Source: CAVVEQ01 sp963804865
GTDB taxonomy: Bacteria > Chloroflexota > Anaerolineae > Anaerolineales > Anaerolineaceae
Length of the DNA stretch: 64,000 nt
Assembly (NCBI GenBank): GCA_963804865.1
Contig: CAWDSH010000001.1
Span: 806,001 to 870,000 of the forward strand
Reading direction: 5' to 3'
Below, one piece after another: positions 1-9,128 of the stretch (positions are counted from its first letter, which is position 1; each line of letters begins with the position of its first letter). The notes below the pieces were generated by a model, which was not told the origin of the DNA, searched no databases, and saw only the letters and a program-made list of their open reading frames with translations. The position numbers and the translations under genes were made by a program.

Positions 1-422
1 CTGACCAATATCTAAAGAAATTCAAGCAAACTTTCGGTGAACCCGCGCATGCCATTATGCTCTTCGATCTCAGTCGTGGAATTGAGTTGGTATATGCGCT
101 CGAAAGAGCAATCGAGATACTTGCAGAACCTTTGGATAATGAAGACACGGATGTATCATATGTCCCCAGGGATGGAGAGGGCTACGGTCTGGTGGAGGCA
201 CCCCGAGGACCTTTGATTCATCATTACCTGGTGGAGAATGGATTGATTGTTAGCGCTGAATTTATCATACCCACCGTTCATAATATGCAGGCAATCCGGC
301 GGGCATTGATGGTGGCTGCAAAACGGTATATATCATCTGATAAAGTGGATCTGGAATTGGAAAAAGCCGTCGGTCGCGTTGTCCGCGCTTTCGATCCCTG
401 TATTGCTTGTGCTACACATTGA
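1..422 (+). CDS. [NiFe] hydrogenase large subunit, C-terminal fragment
   Basis: The reading frame is already open at the left edge (first full codon at 3), so only about the last 139 residues are present. The protein ends in FDPCIACATH, the DPCxxC..H signature that supplies the two C-terminal cysteines binding the Ni-Fe centre. The preceding RGIELVYALERAIEIL and RGPLIHHYLVENGLI stretches are typical of cytoplasmic group 3 large subunits (Mvh/Hox/sulfhydrogenase-like), but the subgroup cannot be fixed without the rest. The stop codon follows the final His directly, so there is no C-terminal extension of the kind usually cut off by a maturation endopeptidase. The peptidase T gene follows 19 bases later on the same strand. 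Confidence 0.88.
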   Translation, partial: DQYLKKFKQTFGEPAHAIMLFDLSRGIELVYALERAIEILAEPLDNEDTDVSYVPRDGEGYGLVEAPRGPLIHHYLVENGLIVSAEFIIPTVHNMQAIRRALMVAAKRYISSDKVDLELEKAVGRVVRAFDPCIACATH

Positions 423-441
423 GGATTATCAGGAGAATTTT

Positions 442-1674
442 ATGTCAACAGTAGTCGAGAGGTTTTTGCGCTATGTCAGGATTGATACCCAAGCGGATGA
501 ACATTCTGAAACATGTCCCAGCACCTTGAAACAGCTTGACCTGGCGCGTTTGCTCGAAAGGGAGTTGAAAGAACTCAAATTGGAAGCGATCTCCCTGGAT
601 CAAAATGGCTATGTCATGGCTACCCTACCAGCGAACATACCGGGAAAAATCCCAGCAGTTGGTTTTATTGCCCATATGGATACAAGTCCCGATTCGCCAG
701 GCGCAAATGTGCAACCCCGTATCTGGGAGAATTTTGATGGCAAGCCGCTGATTCTAAATAAAGCTGAGAATATCAGCTTAAACACAGAGGATTTCCCAGA
801 TCTAAAGAAATACCTCAATCAAACGCTAATCACCAGTGACGGTACCACGTTATTGGGAGCAGATGATAAAGCAGGTATCGCTGCTATCATGACTGCTGTT
901 GAATTCCTGCAGCAGCATCCAGAGGTCAAGCATGGTCCGATAAAAATTGGATTTACCCCGGATGAAGAAATCGGCAGAGGAGTGGATAAATTTGATGTCC
1001 AAAAATTTGGTGCCGAATTTGCTTACACCCTGGATGGCGGTGAGATCGGTGAATTGGAGTGTGACACTTTTAATGCAGCCACTGCCAAAGTAAAAATCCA
1101 CGGGAAACAGGTTCATCCCGGTTATGCTAAGAATATCATGAAGAATGCCATGTTGATCGGCATGGAACTGCAATCCATGTTGCCTGAAAACGAACGGCCT
1201 GAATTCACGGCATTAAAAGAAGGCTTCTTCCACCTCAATGAAATGCAGGGTACGGTTGAAACTACAAGTATGACCTACCTGATCCGCGATCATGATAAAT
1301 CAAAGTTTGAACATAAAAAAACCTTGATGGTAGAAGCAGGAAATTTCTTGAATGAAAAATATGGTGCGGGGACAGTCCAGATCAACCTTACAGATCTTTA
1401 CTATAACCTTCGTGAGAAAATCGACCCGGTTTATTTTATCGTTGATATCGCCGAAAAAGCCATGAAATTGGCAGGAGTCCAACCTAAATTGACCGCTGTT
1501 CGCGGGGGAACGGATGGTTCACGATTGTCGTTTATGGGTTTACCCACCCCCAATATCTTCGCCGGAGCTCACAATTTCCACAGCCGCTATGAATTCATCT
1601 CGGTCGAATCCATGGAAAAAGCGGTTGTAGTCATTGTAAAGATCGCTGAGCTATTTGGTGAAATACCCCGCTGA
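442..1674 (+). CDS. pepT: Peptidase T (tripeptide aminopeptidase)
   Basis: A 410-residue M20 metallopeptidase that releases the N-terminal residue from tripeptides in the cytoplasm; length matches PepT. Visible zinc-site motifs are AHMDTSPD (His78, Asp80), GADDKAGIA (Asp141) and TPDEEIGRG (Glu175-Glu176), with the late His in AHNFHSRYE. I chose ATG 442 because AGGAGA lies about 6 bases upstream and the protein then begins MSTVVERFLRYVRIDT like known PepT; the frame stays open upstream to 379 without family similarity. It ends at a strong bidirectional terminator shared with the convergent export operon. Confidence 0.93.
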   Translation: MSTVVERFLRYVRIDTQADEHSETCPSTLKQLDLARLLERELKELKLEAISLDQNGYVMATLPANIPGKIPAVGFIAHMDTSPDSPGANVQPRIWENFDGKPLILNKAENISLNTEDFPDLKKYLNQTLITSDGTTLLGADDKAGIAAIMTAVEFLQQHPEVKHGPIKIGFTPDEEIGRGVDKFDVQKFGAEFAYTLDGGEIGELECDTFNAATAKVKIHGKQVHPGYAKNIMKNAMLIGMELQSMLPENERPEFTALKEGFFHLNEMQGTVETTSMTYLIRDHDKSKFEHKKTLMVEAGNFLNEKYGAGTVQINLTDLYYNLREKIDPVYFIVDIAEKAMKLAGVQPKLTAVRGGTDGSRLSFMGLPTPNIFAGAHNFHSRYEFISVESMEKAVVVIVKIAELFGEIPR

Positions 1675-1694
1675 TGCTTGAATTTATCTATAAG

Positions 1695-1725
1695 AAAACC
1701 GGGCTGAAGTCTTCAGCCCGGTTTT
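1695..1725. terminator. Bidirectional Rho-independent terminator
   Basis: Near-perfect stem of about 15 bp (arms AAAACCGGGCTGAAG and its complement) with a tiny loop, flanked by A and T runs, between convergent pepT and the export operon. Confidence 0.88.
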
Positions 1726-1728
1726 TAT

Positions 1729-2899
1729 TCAGGGGATATCTTCGTACTGCACATCCACAGTCATGCCCGATAGCAAGCCTTCAGGGATTTCATCCAGTTC
1801 AATGATGGTTTTATAGACCACATCACCACCCAATGTATCTGCTCTCGGTGAAATACCTTTCACTTTGCCTGTTACATTTACTCCCAGAGCATGAATGAGT
1901 ACGGTAACTTCCTGCCCGACTTTAACGGCAACTACATCATCTTCGCTCAGATCAGTGGTTTCCACATGCATTTTGCTTAGATTGCTCAGTGCCATCAGGA
2001 TTACACCCGGCAGGATGGAATCGCCTTCAGATACTCTGATATCCGCCACCGTACCTGCAAATGGCGCGATCAAGCGGGTATTTTCCAGCTGAATCCGGGC
2101 GATCTCAAAATCAGCTTTGGCTTTTTCCAGGAGAGCGAGATTCTTCCCGGTTGCATCTGGGGGAACTTCTTCACCTTTCACTGCAGCCAGGTACCATTCG
2201 GCCTCCTGCAATCCGGCTTTAGAGGCATCATAATTCGCCTGAACCAATAAGGCATCTATCTCAGATGGCTTACCGGTATACCAATTTAGCTGAGCGGTTA
2301 ATTGATTCAATCGTAATTGCGTATTGGTCATTGCCACCAGGGCGGCAGCCTTATCAGCATCCCCATCTTCCCTGCGGGAAAGATTATTGTAGTTTTCGGT
2401 AGCCAGGGAAAGCTGGGTCTTGGCCAGGTCGATTTCACCTTCTGTATTATCAATCAGGGTATCGGAGGCTCTCCGATAATAAAGAGAATCAACTTTCTTC
2501 TTGGTATCTACAACGTTCTGCTTCGCGGCAGCTAAGAGTTGACTGGCTGTTGCGATGGAAGCAGGAGAAGTCATTTCTTTCAAGTTGCGTTGCGCCAGGT
2601 TAAACTGCACTTGTGCCAGGTCGTTATCCAACTCCAACAATAGTTCACCTGGTTGCACTAATTCACCGACCTCAGCATAAATCTTCTTCACATTCCCGGA
2701 TACGCTGAGCGCCATTTGGGCTTCCTGGTCTGGGACAACTATCCCTGAAGCTGTCACACCACCCAAACCAGTGGTCATTGTGTCACTGGCATTTTCCTCA
2801 AGAACCACAGTGGGAAGCACAGCAGGAGTTTTGCTTGCTGTACTGCAAGCTGTGAGGGCAATGAATGAAAAAACCAATAATTAATAATCTTGCTTTCAT
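1729..2899 (-). CDS. Lipoprotein membrane-fusion (HlyD/MacA-like) adaptor, frameshifted at the signal peptide
   Basis: Periplasmic-type adaptor of an ABC export system: a biotinyl-lipoyl-like segment (SGNVKKIYAEVGELVQPGELLLEL), a long coiled-coil hairpin, then LIAPFAGTVADIRVSEGD and a beta-barrel. The main frame (1729-2877) has only a TTG near its start, and begins VFSFIALTACSTASK, a lipobox without a complete signal peptide. An ATG at 2899-2897, four bases from the stop of the upstream ATPase gene, opens MKARLLIIGF in another frame. Removing one base from the six-T run at 2868-2873 joins them into a classical lipoprotein signal, MKARLLIIGFSFIALTAC, giving 389 residues. I therefore take 2899 as the start and the extra T as a probable sequence error. 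Last gene of the TetR-controlled operon. Confidence 0.85.
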
Positions 2900-2900
2900 T

Positions 2901-3605
2901 TTACTTACCCTTCTTTTTTCCTTCTAAGACCTTATCCTCGACGATCATCCCATCGCGCAAAGTGACAATCCGTCTTCCGTATTTTATGACCCTTGGATCA
3001 TGGGAGGCAAAAACAAAGGTTACACCTGTCTCTTTATTTAACCTGGTCATGATCTCCATCACCTGTTCACCATTGGTCGTATCCAGGTTGGCGGTCGGTT
3101 CATCTGCCAGGATCAGTGTAGGATTGCTGGCAAGCGCCCGGGCTATGGCCACCCGTTGCTGCTCGCCTCCACTCAATTGATCCGGGCGATGGTGGGATCT
3201 ATCCGTCAAGTCCACAGCTTTCAGCAGTTCGTCGACACGCTTCTTTCGCTCTTCAGGGGTCTTGCCATTGAGCAGCAGCGGCATTTCAATATTCTCGTAA
3301 GCGGTGAGGGTAGGTATCAACGCGAAGAACTGGAAAATGAAACCGATCGTCCCACGCCGGATATCAGCGCGCTGATTCCGATTCAATTTGCTGACATCTT
3401 TCCCATTGACGAACACTTGCCCTGACGTGGGTTGGTCCAGGCAGCCTATCAGCTGCAGCAGCGTCGTCTTGCCGGAACCAGAAGGACCAACAAGCGCTGT
3501 AAACTCACCGTTGTTGATTGACAAGCTCACACCTCTCAGGGCTTGTGTTTCCACCTGACCAATTTTATAATTTCGGGTTACTTTTTCAACTTTGGATACT
3601 TCCAT
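2901..3605 (-). CDS. ABC transporter ATP-binding protein (MacB/LolD type)
   Basis: A 234-residue ATPase that would energise the two neighbouring FtsX-type permeases. Walker A is GPSGSGKTT, the signature LSGGEQQRVAIARAL, Walker B LILADEPTANLD, and the switch His lies in FASHDPRV. The N-terminal frame is open further upstream, but ATG 3605 has AAGGAG about 6 bases before it and lies 16 bases after the permease stop, so I chose it. MacB/LolD-family ATPases act in extrusion or lipoprotein release rather than import; the substrate is not evident here. Confidence 0.92.
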   Translation of the reverse strand: MEVSKVEKVTRNYKIGQVETQALRGVSLSINNGEFTALVGPSGSGKTTLLQLIGCLDQPTSGQVFVNGKDVSKLNRNQRADIRRGTIGFIFQFFALIPTLTAYENIEMPLLLNGKTPEERKKRVDELLKAVDLTDRSHHRPDQLSGGEQQRVAIARALASNPTLILADEPTANLDTTNGEQVMEIMTRLNKETGVTFVFASHDPRVIKYGRRIVTLRDGMIVEDKVLEGKKKGK

Positions 3606-3621
3606 TTTTATCTCCTTGCGC

Positions 3622-4839
3622 TTATTCCGCGCCACGTAATGCTTCGACAGGCTCCATGCGAGCAGCCAGCCAGGCTGGATAAATCGCTGCCATTAGCGAA
3701 ACGATAAACGTCACAATTGTAAGATTGATGATGTCCTGAATTTTCAAATGCGCATATATGGTATCCCCAAAGGTCACCCCGGAAATACCAAAATCGCCTA
3801 TATAGAAACCGCCTTGATTGAACCAAACTACCATCAGTACACCAAGGATTATGCCGACGATGATTCCCCCTACGGCCAAAAGGACTGATTCTGCGAAGAA
3901 CAACATCCTGATCTTATTTCCTTTCATCCCGATTGCTGCCAGGATGCCAATCTCCCTCGTTCGTTCAAAGACTGCCATCACCAGTGTATTGGTGATCACT
4001 GTTGAAGTGATCCCCAGCACGATCAGGTAGAGTATGGTCATTACTGCATTGGAATAATTCTCCGTCTGGATCAATAATTCATTCATATCGACCCAGGTCC
4101 TTAGATCGTAGTTCTCCGTCCGGATCGCATTCGCTACCGCATCTGTCTGATCCCGATCTTTCAACATGACAAAAATGATACTGGCGTGATCCTCCGTTTG
4201 GGTTAGTGATTGCGCCTTCGCAAGAGGCAGAAATACGACATACCGGTCGTAACCAGTGGTATTGGTCGAGTAAATTCCCCGGATGGTAAAAAGCTGCTCA
4301 TCCACATCCCCATTGGAGGTATTGACCAGGAGATTAATTTGATCTCCAGCTTTGAGCTTTAGATTTTCAGCCAAAGGCTTTCCGATGAGGATACCCTCCC
4401 GATCATCAGGCATGAGAAATTCTCCGCTAACCAGACCCTGCTCATAGAGCTTATTCGCAGAGGCAGTTGGATCGATCCCGATCACCCTCACCCCAATGGT
4501 CTCCTCACGAAGCGATATCATTCCGCTGATGAAGAGTCTGGGTGTGGCACTTTCCACTGGCGTTAGAGAAGCAATTTGCGCTGCCAATGTATCAGGTTTT
4601 TCGATCAGATCCGCCCACTTTAAGCTGTTCTTGGATTCAAGATAATCTTTTGATTGCAGCTGAAGATGACCACTCTGCAGCCGGATGGATGTCTCCAGGG
4701 CATTGCGCATCTCACCATCCAACACCGCTGCCATGAGAATAAGCAACGCCAAGCCCATTCCAAGCGCCAATGCCGAAAAGGCAGAACGCCTTTTATTCCG
4801 TCCTAAATTCCGATACGCCATCTTAAGAATTTGTATCAT
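3622..4839 (-). CDS. FtsX-like ABC permease (second of pair)
   Basis: A 405-residue MacB/LolC-type permease: one N-terminal membrane segment (about residues 18-40), a large extracytoplasmic domain of about 230 residues, and three C-terminal membrane segments ending in AIYPAWLAARMEPVEALRG, the typical FtsX-domain tail. It starts 7 bases after the preceding permease gene and resembles it in layout, so the two probably form a heterodimer with the downstream ATPase and adaptor. Confidence 0.9.
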   Translation of the reverse strand: MIQILKMAYRNLGRNKRRSAFSALALGMGLALLILMAAVLDGEMRNALETSIRLQSGHLQLQSKDYLESKNSLKWADLIEKPDTLAAQIASLTPVESATPRLFISGMISLREETIGVRVIGIDPTASANKLYEQGLVSGEFLMPDDREGILIGKPLAENLKLKAGDQINLLVNTSNGDVDEQLFTIRGIYSTNTTGYDRYVVFLPLAKAQSLTQTEDHASIIFVMLKDRDQTDAVANAIRTENYDLRTWVDMNELLIQTENYSNAVMTILYLIVLGITSTVITNTLVMAVFERTREIGILAAIGMKGNKIRMLFFAESVLLAVGGIIVGIILGVLMVVWFNQGGFYIGDFGISGVTFGDTIYAHLKIQDIINLTIVTFIVSLMAAIYPAWLAARMEPVEALRGAE

Positions 4840-4846
4840 GGCTACC

Positions 4847-6076
4847 TCATACGTAATGCAATGCTTCAGCGGGTTCGCGCCTGGCTGCTTCCCGGGCAGG
4901 GTAATAAGCTGCCAGGGTGCAGATAATAATCACAGTTACGACACGTTGAACAATCTTCTCCAACCCTAGGGTTGTATAGATCTTGCCGGTGATCAGTGCC
5001 ATATATTCGGTAAGTGAGGTGAACGCACTGAAATCAAACCCAACTTTACTAAAGATATAGTTCAGTAAAAGCCCAAGGATGAATCCCGCAACCACCCCGA
5101 CGATCCCGATCGATAATCCTTCGAGAAGGAAGAGCAGCGAAATCCCACCTGGTTTCATACCAATGGCACCCAGGAAACCGATCTCCCTTGTTCGTTCATA
5201 AACCGCCATCAGAAGTAAATTGAGGATCCCAATACCAGCGATCACCAGGATGATGACGCTAAAAAGATCCATCACGCCGCTTTTGGTGCTGATGGCTGCT
5301 TCCAATTCCGGATAGTTCGTTTTCCAGGAACCAATTTCATAGTTTGCAAGGGATGTTTCGAGTTTTGGCAGGACGGTGTCTTCCTGTCCCAATCTCTGCA
5401 GGAATATCACCACTTCAGTGGATTGATCGCGAAGATCATATAGGTCCTGTGCTTCTTTTAAAGACATATATACACTGCGCTTCTCGATGTCCGGCATGCC
5501 GATATCAAAAATACCAACCACCGTAACGGTGCGCTTGCGCATTTGCTCGTGGGTTGCACGACCAACCAGGGTAAATCGATCTCCTACAGCGATATTCATG
5601 GTATCAGCCAGGCCTTTGCCAATATAAACCAGGTCGGCATCATCCGTCTCAAGGTATCGACCCGATACAACCTTTTGAGCGACAAGATTGACCGCAAGCT
5701 CTTTATCTGGCTCAACCCCGATGATGCCGACAGCAAAAGCACCTTCACTATTGGTCGCCAAACCACCGGTATTGATCCGTCGTGACGCCGAAACGACCTG
5801 GGGAAGATTTGTCGCCGTTGCCAGGACATCATTTTCATTCGCCAGGGGCAGCAAGGGCGAGCTGTCCATCTTTTCGTTATATCCAATGGCATGTACCTGG
5901 ATATTTCCCCCCAATACTTTGATCGCATTGCCGTAAATCGCATCTTCAAACCCTGCGATCATTCCATCGTAAAACATCATCATCGCAAGGGTCAACCCTA
6001 TTGCAATGACTACGATGAACGTTCTTCGCTTATGCCGCCAGATATTCCGCCAGGCTAATCGTAGATATAACTTCAT
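4847..6076 (-). CDS. FtsX-like ABC permease (first of pair)
   Basis: A 409-residue permease with the same plan as its downstream partner: N-terminal RNIWRHKRRTFIVVIAIGL followed by one membrane span, a MacB-type periplasmic core domain, the cytoplasmic coupling motif YERTREIGFLGAIGMKPG, three membrane spans and a terminal YYPAREAARREPAEALHYV. First gene of the export operon, 56 bases after the tetR-type gene on the same strand, so probably transcribed with or directly behind it. Confidence 0.9.
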   Translation of the reverse strand: MKLYLRLAWRNIWRHKRRTFIVVIAIGLTLAMMMFYDGMIAGFEDAIYGNAIKVLGGNIQVHAIGYNEKMDSSPLLPLANENDVLATATNLPQVVSASRRINTGGLATNSEGAFAVGIIGVEPDKELAVNLVAQKVVSGRYLETDDADLVYIGKGLADTMNIAVGDRFTLVGRATHEQMRKRTVTVVGIFDIGMPDIEKRSVYMSLKEAQDLYDLRDQSTEVVIFLQRLGQEDTVLPKLETSLANYEIGSWKTNYPELEAAISTKSGVMDLFSVIILVIAGIGILNLLLMAVYERTREIGFLGAIGMKPGGISLLFLLEGLSIGIVGVVAGFILGLLLNYIFSKVGFDFSAFTSLTEYMALITGKIYTTLGLEKIVQRVVTVIIICTLAAYYPAREAARREPAEALHYV

Positions 6077-6132
6077 TAAGAGTGCTCCTTCCTACCATCT
6101 TAAACAAAGTGGAATATTACCACTAATTTTCT

Positions 6133-6837
6133 TCACGGCAATACCCATCGCTTAAGATCCTCATCGTTTAGAAGAACCAATGTACCTGGCGATATACCAA
6201 GCACGCGTTCGATGGCATCCGTGAATACTTCGTTCGTGTTTTTCATTTCTTGAAAACAACGTTCCCTAAAAGATTTATCCGGGTTTGAACCCAACGATAA
6301 AAGTGACTTTCCAAACGCATTTCCCAAATCGATGATCAGTCCGATCACGACTTGACTCACAATCTCGGGATACGATGTATGGATAATTCCTTCTTCAATA
6401 CCCTGTTTGATGATCTTACTGAGCAGCGGGGTCAGCACTTCTCTCCCGATCGTCGTTTGTTTTTCCCTAACAGGTAGATTGTCGTCGTTGTACCAAACCT
6501 GCAGGAGCGACATGATATATCTTTTCTGGGATAACTTCCAGTTGGAAACCGCCGAAAAATACTGTTCCAGCTTTTTCACGGCGGTTACATCCTGATTATC
6601 TAAAATCGGTATCAGAGTTCCTTTCGCTTGATCCATCATGCGCTCGACCATTGCGTGTAATACAGCATGTTTGGAATCAAAATAATGGTAGAAAGCACCT
6701 TTCGAAATACCAAGCTGATCCAGGATGTCCTGAATGCTCATCTGGTTGTATCCTTTGGTCAGGATCAATCCCTGGGCAGCATCCAGAATCTCTTTTCGCC
6801 TGTTTATATAATTCTCTTCGATAATTTTTCTTGCCAT
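6133..6837 (-). CDS. TetR/AcrR family transcriptional regulator
   Basis: A 234-residue repressor with an N-terminal helix-turn-helix (RRKEILDAAQGLILTKGY, then LGISKGAFYHYFDSK) and a longer ligand-binding C-terminal part. It heads the export operon in the same direction. A perfect inverted repeat lies 12 bases upstream of its start codon, so autoregulation together with control of the exporter is likely; this is inference from position. Confidence 0.9.
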   Translation of the reverse strand: MARKIIEENYINRRKEILDAAQGLILTKGYNQMSIQDILDQLGISKGAFYHYFDSKHAVLHAMVERMMDQAKGTLIPILDNQDVTAVKKLEQYFSAVSNWKLSQKRYIMSLLQVWYNDDNLPVREKQTTIGREVLTPLLSKIIKQGIEEGIIHTSYPEIVSQVVIGLIIDLGNAFGKSLLSLGSNPDKSFRERCFQEMKNTNEVFTDAIERVLGISPGTLVLLNDEDLKRWVLP

Positions 6838-6848
6838 GTTGTTTAATA

Positions 6849-6873
6849 TAATAAACCGTCGGTCGGTTTATTA
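6849..6873. promoter_or_regulatory. Probable TetR operator (perfect inverted repeat)
   Basis: Arms TAATAAACCG (6849-6858) and CGGTTTATTA (6864-6873) separated by five bases. The core ACCGTCGGTCGGT resembles operators of many TetR-family proteins. It lies just upstream of the tetR-type start codon and would cover its promoter. Confidence 0.8.
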
Positions 6874-6941
6874 TTGATTGTAGTATAGGTCAGGATGATA
6901 TGTTTGTCAAGGACTGGGCATGAAAGTCAGCGAAACCCACA

Positions 6942-6950
6942 TGGTATACT
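6942..6950 (+). promoter_or_regulatory. Extended -10 promoter, probably leaderless
   Basis: TGg-TATACT, with the last T six bases before the ATG at 6957 and no Shine-Dalgarno sequence, so transcription would begin at the start codon. The same arrangement occurs before 19428 and 21985. Confidence 0.5.
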
Positions 6951-6956
6951 CGTTTT

Positions 6957-7940
6957 ATGACTTCCGCTCAATGTTCGGGATCTGCCATCGCCTGTGCCAA
7001 TATTGCTTTCATAAAATATTGGGGGAATAGGGATAATGCCCTTCGCCTGCCCGCCAATGGCTCGATCTCAATGAACCTGGATGGATTGAATACCCGCACG
7101 TGCTGCACATTTGATCCAGTCTTAAAAAACGACATATTAATCCTCAATGGAAAATTAGTTGCAGGCATGCCTCTCCGTAGGGTCAGTCTTTTTTTGGAAC
7201 ACTTCCGAAGGCTTGCCAGGAATTCTTCTTACGCCAGGGTTGAGAGTGAAAATAATTTTCCCACCGGGACGGGTATCGCGTCTTCGGCTTCCGCCTTCGC
7301 AGCCCTGACCCTGGCAGCAACCCGCGCGTTGAATTTACAGCTCTCAGAACGCGAACTTTCACGTATGGCAAGGCTTGGATCCGGTTCTGCCTGCCGCTCA
7401 ATCCCTGCGGGGTTTGTCGAATGGCGGGCAGGGAAAACAGATAAAGAATCTTATGCTGAAACGATTGCTCCTCCCGATCATTGGAACCTCGTGGATTGCA
7501 TCGCGATCCTCTCCACAGATCATAAGGAAAAGGGATCAACCGAAGGACACTTGCTCGCAGCAAGCAGCCCTCTTCAGGCTGCCCGCGTAAAAGATGCGTC
7601 AAGGCGCTTGGATATATGCAGAACAGCGATTTTGGAAAAGGATTTTCCTATGTTCAGCAAGATCGTGGAATTGGATAGCAACCTGATGCACGCCGTAATG
7701 ATGACGTCAAATCCTCCCCTGCTCTATTGGCTGCCTCCAACTCTGGAGATCATGCATGCTGTCGAAACATGGCGCCAGGAGGGTTTGCCCTGTTGTTACA
7801 CCATCGACGCAGGGCCGAATGTCCATATCCTTTGCCCTCAGGAGCAATCCATCGATCTAACCGACCGGTTAAGACAGCTAAAATCTGTTCAATACGTACT
7901 GACCGCAAGACCGGGCATCGGTGCACAGCCCCTGGAATGA
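6957..7940 (+). CDS. mvaD: Diphosphomevalonate (or phosphomevalonate) decarboxylase
   Basis: A 327-residue GHMP-kinase-fold enzyme making isopentenyl (di)phosphate in the mevalonate route. Signatures are ANIAFIKYWGNRD (residues 14-26), FPTGTGIASSASAFAA (the phosphate-binding loop) and TIDAGPNVHIL, which carries the Asp needed for decarboxylation. In Chloroflexota, a homologue in Roseiflexus castenholzii was shown to act on phosphomevalonate, so substrate cannot be settled from homology alone; the KYWGN in place of the usual KYWGK of classical enzymes is relevant to that. No other mevalonate gene is nearby. Confidence 0.88.
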   Translation: MTSAQCSGSAIACANIAFIKYWGNRDNALRLPANGSISMNLDGLNTRTCCTFDPVLKNDILILNGKLVAGMPLRRVSLFLEHFRRLARNSSYARVESENNFPTGTGIASSASAFAALTLAATRALNLQLSERELSRMARLGSGSACRSIPAGFVEWRAGKTDKESYAETIAPPDHWNLVDCIAILSTDHKEKGSTEGHLLAASSPLQAARVKDASRRLDICRTAILEKDFPMFSKIVELDSNLMHAVMMTSNPPLLYWLPPTLEIMHAVETWRQEGLPCCYTIDAGPNVHILCPQEQSIDLTDRLRQLKSVQYVLTARPGIGAQPLE

Positions 7941-8023
7941 TCTATCATCTTTGGACATATTAATGGGATTATTAATTCATGTGTGTATAATTGTCTTCTT
8001 AAAGGCGGATAAAAGATCAAAAT

Positions 8024-9112
8024 ATGGCAAATACTAGCAATTTTATAGTCACTCTTCTCCAATTCATCGTGGCGTTTAGTCTACTTATGTTTTTCCACGA
8101 ATTGGGCCATTTTGCACTTTCCAAATGGTTCAAAATCGAGATTGAGGAATTCGGTTTTGGATTTCCTCCCCGGATGATGAAACTCTTCAAGTTCAAAGAG
8201 ACCGAATTCACTCTTAACTGGATTCCTTTTGGAGCCTTCGTAAGACCCAAAGGCGAGAATGACCCCAAGGTCGCCGGCGGTTTGGCTGCTGCCAATCCCT
8301 GGAAAAGGCTGGGCGTCTTGCTCGGTGGTCCTTTGATGAATTTGGCTCTTGGATTGGCTGTATTTTCTTTTGTTTTTACCCAAACCGGAGCACCCGATAC
8401 CAGCACGACATTGATCATTGAGATCAATCCGGGTTCACCTGCGGAAAGTGCTGGATTTATGGTCAACGATACCATCCTAAGTGTGGATGGCATCCCTGTT
8501 CATGAAATGAGCCAGGTATCCACGCTTGTCCATGAGAGAAATGGAGAATCTGTCGTGATCAGGGTTCTCAGATCAGGTTTGGAACAGGAAATCACCGTGA
8601 CGCCCCGGGTCGATCCTCCCGAAGGTCAGGGTCCGCTGGGCATCGTGATGGGCAACCCGGTTCAGAAATTATCTTTCTGGCAGGCAATTCCTGTCGCTGG
8701 TCAGAATGTGCTTAATCAAGCCCAGCAGTTGATCACGCTCCCTATAAAATTGATCCGGGGACAGGTCAGCGCAGAACAGGCACGTCTGGTCAGTCCCAAG
8801 GGACTTTATGATATTTATTCCCAGGTACGGGAACAACAGTTGACTGTGGAGCAATCAGAACCCAATCTGGCACTTCTCAATATTCTCTGGTTCTTTGGGA
8901 TCATCTCCGTGGCACTTGGTCTCACCAATCTTCTCCCGATCCCAGCATTGGACGGCGGAAGGATTCTTTTCATCCTGCCTGAGATCGTTTTTCGTAAACG
9001 TGTCCCCATGCAATATGAAAATACTGTGCATATGGTGGGCTATACCTTGCTTTTGTTCTTAATGGGTTATTTATTGATCCAGGACATTGTCAACCCGATC
9101 GTCCTGCCTTAA
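8024..9112 (+). CDS. rseP: RseP-like site-2 protease (M50) with PDZ domain
   Basis: A 362-residue membrane zinc protease that cuts transmembrane segments of anti-sigma factors or signal peptides. HELGH (residues 25-29) in the first membrane span provides the zinc ligands and Glu; the second motif, NLLPIPALDGGRILF, carries the third ligand. A single PDZ domain (about residues 115-195) lies between, with INPGSPAESAGFMVNDTIL as its ligand loop; the protein ends with hydrophobic spans. The ATG is preceded by AAAGGCGG at about 17 bases and a TATAAT at 7986-7991. Confidence 0.93.
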   Translation: MANTSNFIVTLLQFIVAFSLLMFFHELGHFALSKWFKIEIEEFGFGFPPRMMKLFKFKETEFTLNWIPFGAFVRPKGENDPKVAGGLAAANPWKRLGVLLGGPLMNLALGLAVFSFVFTQTGAPDTSTTLIIEINPGSPAESAGFMVNDTILSVDGIPVHEMSQVSTLVHERNGESVVIRVLRSGLEQEITVTPRVDPPEGQGPLGIVMGNPVQKLSFWQAIPVAGQNVLNQAQQLITLPIKLIRGQVSAEQARLVSPKGLYDIYSQVREQQLTVEQSEPNLALLNILWFFGIISVALGLTNLLPIPALDGGRILFILPEIVFRKRVPMQYENTVHMVGYTLLLFLMGYLLIQDIVNPIVLP

Positions 9113-9128
9113 TACTGGATCAATTCTT

